This document shows, in pieces, positions 4,214-5,649 of a stretch of DNA of 5,649 bases. The notes beneath the pieces were generated by a model. The model was not told the DNA's origin. It made no database searches and worked only from the letters and a program-made list of their open reading frames with translations. This stretch comes from Actinomycetes bacterium (GTDB taxonomy: Bacteria; Actinomycetota; Acidimicrobiia; Acidimicrobiales; RAAP-2). The translations under genes were made by a program, and so were the position numbers. The stretch spans positions 1 through 5,649 of the forward strand of contig JAJZSX010000180.1 of NCBI GenBank assembly GCA_021849435.1, given 5' to 3'. Numbering within the stretch: the stretch's first letter is position 1; each line of letters starts with the position of its first letter.

Positions 4214-5543
4214 GGGGCCCTCGCTCGCCGAGGCGCCGATCCTGCACGTGGACCTCGACGCGTTCTTTGCGAGCGTCGAGGTCTTAGATGACCCCAGCCT
4301 GCGGGGACTTCCGATCGCGGTCGGCGGCGCCGGGGCGCGCGGGGTGATCGCGAGCGCGAGCTACGAGGCCCGCCGCTACGGAGTCACAAGCGGTATGCCC
4401 TCGGTCACCGCCCTGCGTCGCTGCGCGGGACTCGTGATCCGCCCGGGGCGCTTTGACCGCTATGAGGAGCTCTCGCGCCAGTTCCGCGGCATCGTCGAGG
4501 ACCTAACGCACCGCTACGAGGCGATCGGCCTTGACGAGGTCTTCTGTGATCTGAGTGGTTTAGTGCGACTTGGTGTGCGCCCGGTGCCGGCGGCGCAGGC
4601 GTTGCGCGCACGTGTGATCGAAGAGATGCACCTCGACTGCGGGATCGGCGTTGCGCGCAACAAGCTGTTCGCGAAGCTCGCCTCGCGCGAGGCGAAGTCG
4701 CGCGTGGTCGCCGGTGAATTGGTCGCCGGGCCCGGGGTCTTCTTCGTTGATCGCGAGACCGAGGCGCGTTGGCTCGCCGAGTTGCCGGTGCGCGCCCTCT
4801 GGGGCGTGGGTCCGGCGACGGCGGCCAAGCTCGGCCAGCTGGGACTTGCACACGTGCGCGACCTCGCTCGGGTCTCGCACGCCGATCTCACCGCCCACCT
4901 CGGCCCGGCGCTCGCGTCGACACTGTCATCCTTCGCGCGTGGGGAGGACCCGCGCGAGGTCGTCGCGGATCGCCGCGCCAAGTCACTGGGCCACGAGCAG
5001 ACCTTCGCGCGTTCACTAGTCGGCGACGAGGTGATCGCTGCCGCACGCGTTCACGCGGGCGTCGTCTCACGCGCGCTGCGCGAGCGCCATCAGCTCGCGC
5101 GCACCATCAGCGTGGTCGTGCGCTTCGACGACCGCGAGTCGCTGAGTCGCAGCCAGAGCCTGGCCTTTGGCGTCGACGACGACGAGGCGATCTTTCGCAT
5201 CGCCGAGGCGCTACTCGCCGGCGTGGACACTTCGCGCGCGGTGCGGCTGCTCGGCGTGCACGCCTCGGGGTTTCTCGCGCGCGGTGAGAGCGAGGTGCAG
5301 CTCAGCTTCGCGGTGGCGGCGGCCGACGAGACGCGCCAGCGAGCACTCGACGAGTCGCGCGCGCGCCAGGTCGCCCACGCGGCGTTGCGAGACGCCGTGG
5401 ACGAGGTGCGACGGCGCTACGGCAACGAGGCGGTCTCGCGCGCGAGTGAGCTGGGCGAGCTGGCGACTCAACGGGGGAGGTCGGCCTTCGGGCCAGACCT
5501 CGACGCGCTATCTGACGGTGACGAGGGTCCCGATCGGCGTTGA
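4179..5543 (+). CDS. dinB: DNA polymerase IV (Y-family translesion polymerase)
   Basis: A Y-family polymerase that copies damaged templates with low fidelity. Numbered from the GTG at 4179 (454 residues): ILHVDLDAFFASVE holds the metal ligands Asp25 and (palm) Asp119-Glu120 in GLDEVF, with steric-gate Phe30 in DAFF. SYEARRYGVTSGMP (61-74) and RPGRFDRY (88-95) are the finger-region signatures. The thumb helix-hairpin-helix contains WGVGPATAAKLGQLGL (from 208). The little finger begins near KSLGHEQTF, and QLSF (374-377) sits where a beta-clamp motif is expected. A tail of about 77 residues follows, containing VRRRYGNEAVSRASEL, a helix often seen after the little finger in actinobacterial DinB. 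Start choice: the frame is open to 4116, but GTG 4179, with GGGGTGG 6 bases upstream, gives a 12-codon overlap with the deacetylase gene and a normal short leader before the core. No LexA box lies directly upstream; induction could come from the operon promoter near 2518. Confidence 0.95.
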   Translation: MKPSDTWNSASEGPSLAEAPILHVDLDAFFASVEVLDDPSLRGLPIAVGGAGARGVIASASYEARRYGVTSGMPSVTALRRCAGLVIRPGRFDRYEELSRQFRGIVEDLTHRYEAIGLDEVFCDLSGLVRLGVRPVPAAQALRARVIEEMHLDCGIGVARNKLFAKLASREAKSRVVAGELVAGPGVFFVDRETEARWLAELPVRALWGVGPATAAKLGQLGLAHVRDLARVSHADLTAHLGPALASTLSSFARGEDPREVVADRRAKSLGHEQTFARSLVGDEVIAAARVHAGVVSRALRERHQLARTISVVVRFDDRESLSRSQSLAFGVDDDEAIFRIAEALLAGVDTSRAVRLLGVHASGFLARGESEVQLSFAVAAADETRQRALDESRARQVAHAALRDAVDEVRRRYGNEAVSRASELGELATQRGRSAFGPDLDALSDGDEGPDRR

Positions 5544-5649
5544 AGGCCAGATGGTTTTGGCCGCGGCGAAGGGCATCTCGACGCATCCCAGGCTCTGGGG
5601 CCAGCCGTAGGTGGCGCGGATGAAGCCGTGCAGGGCGTCGCCGCCGTTG
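5508..5649 (-). CDS. L,D-transpeptidase (YkuD type), C-terminal fragment
   Basis: The minus strand read leftward from 5648 is open for 46 codons to a TAG at 5510-5508; the start lies beyond the right edge. The peptide has the end of a YkuD catalytic domain: ALHG with the conserved His (fragment residue 7), then SLGCVEMP with the catalytic Cys (22), then a closing TPIGTLVTVR, which matches the usual terminal strand of these enzymes. They form 3-3 peptidoglycan cross-links or attach proteins to the wall and act outside the membrane. The usual SHGC reads SLGC here, a His-to-Leu change beside the nucleophile, while the distal catalytic His is kept. The gene converges on dinB and its last 36 bases overlap the dinB tail, so there is no room for a terminator between them. 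The family call rests on a short segment but the motifs are specific. Confidence 0.82.
   Translation of the reverse strand, partial: NGGDALHGFIRATYGWPQSLGCVEMPFAAAKTIWPSTPIGTLVTVR

Noticed and set aside
5545..5562. Small inverted repeat (GGCCA / TGGCC) after dinB as a terminator
   Set aside because: Five-base stem, eight-base loop, no T-tract, and it lies inside the transpeptidase coding region.

Overview
This is a GC-rich, tightly packed bacterial chromosome segment. The two SOS boxes are of the Gram-positive/actinobacterial LexA type (CGAAC-N4-GTTCG). An SOS-controlled LysM membrane protein followed directly by nrdR is the arrangement known from mycobacteria (chiZ/Rv2719c-nrdR) and corynebacteria (divS-nrdR). 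Together these point to an actinomycete, probably not a Mycobacterium or Corynebacterium, because the neighbours differ and no lexA is visible next to the LysM gene. I cannot name the genus from this window.

Layout, left to right. (1) Positions 1-383 hold the 3' part of a MarR-type repressor gene, cut by the window edge. (2) After 55 bases, an AAA+ ATPase of the MoxR/AAA_5 type (439-1161) is coupled by a GTGA overlap to a protein carrying an N-terminal HExxH putative metallopeptidase motif and a C-terminal von Willebrand A (MIDAS) domain (1158-2492). This looks like an ATPase plus vWA partner module whose substrate is unknown. (3) An 83-base gap (2493-2575) holds a near-ideal promoter. One LexA box fills its -35/-10 spacer, and a second, exact reverse-complement box covers the expected transcription start. 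(4) Four same-strand genes follow with almost no spacing: a LysM division-inhibitor-like membrane protein (2576-3007), nrdR (3039-3509), a PIG-L/LmbE deacetylase (3509-4213) and DNA polymerase IV dinB (about 4179-5543). (5) At the right edge, a convergent minus-strand gene (5508-5649, partial) encodes the C-terminal end of a YkuD-type L,D-transpeptidase. Its last codons overlap the end of dinB by 36 bases.

How the genes may work together. The tight LexA promoter would release the LysM protein after DNA damage and stall division. Read-through or coupling could also raise NrdR (control of dNTP supply) and Pol IV (translesion synthesis), making 2576-5543 a compact DNA-damage operon. nrdR may also have its own leaderless promoter. 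The upstream ATPase/HExxH-vWA pair is the least understood part. No RNA genes, CRISPR arrays, insertion sequences or convincing terminators were seen.
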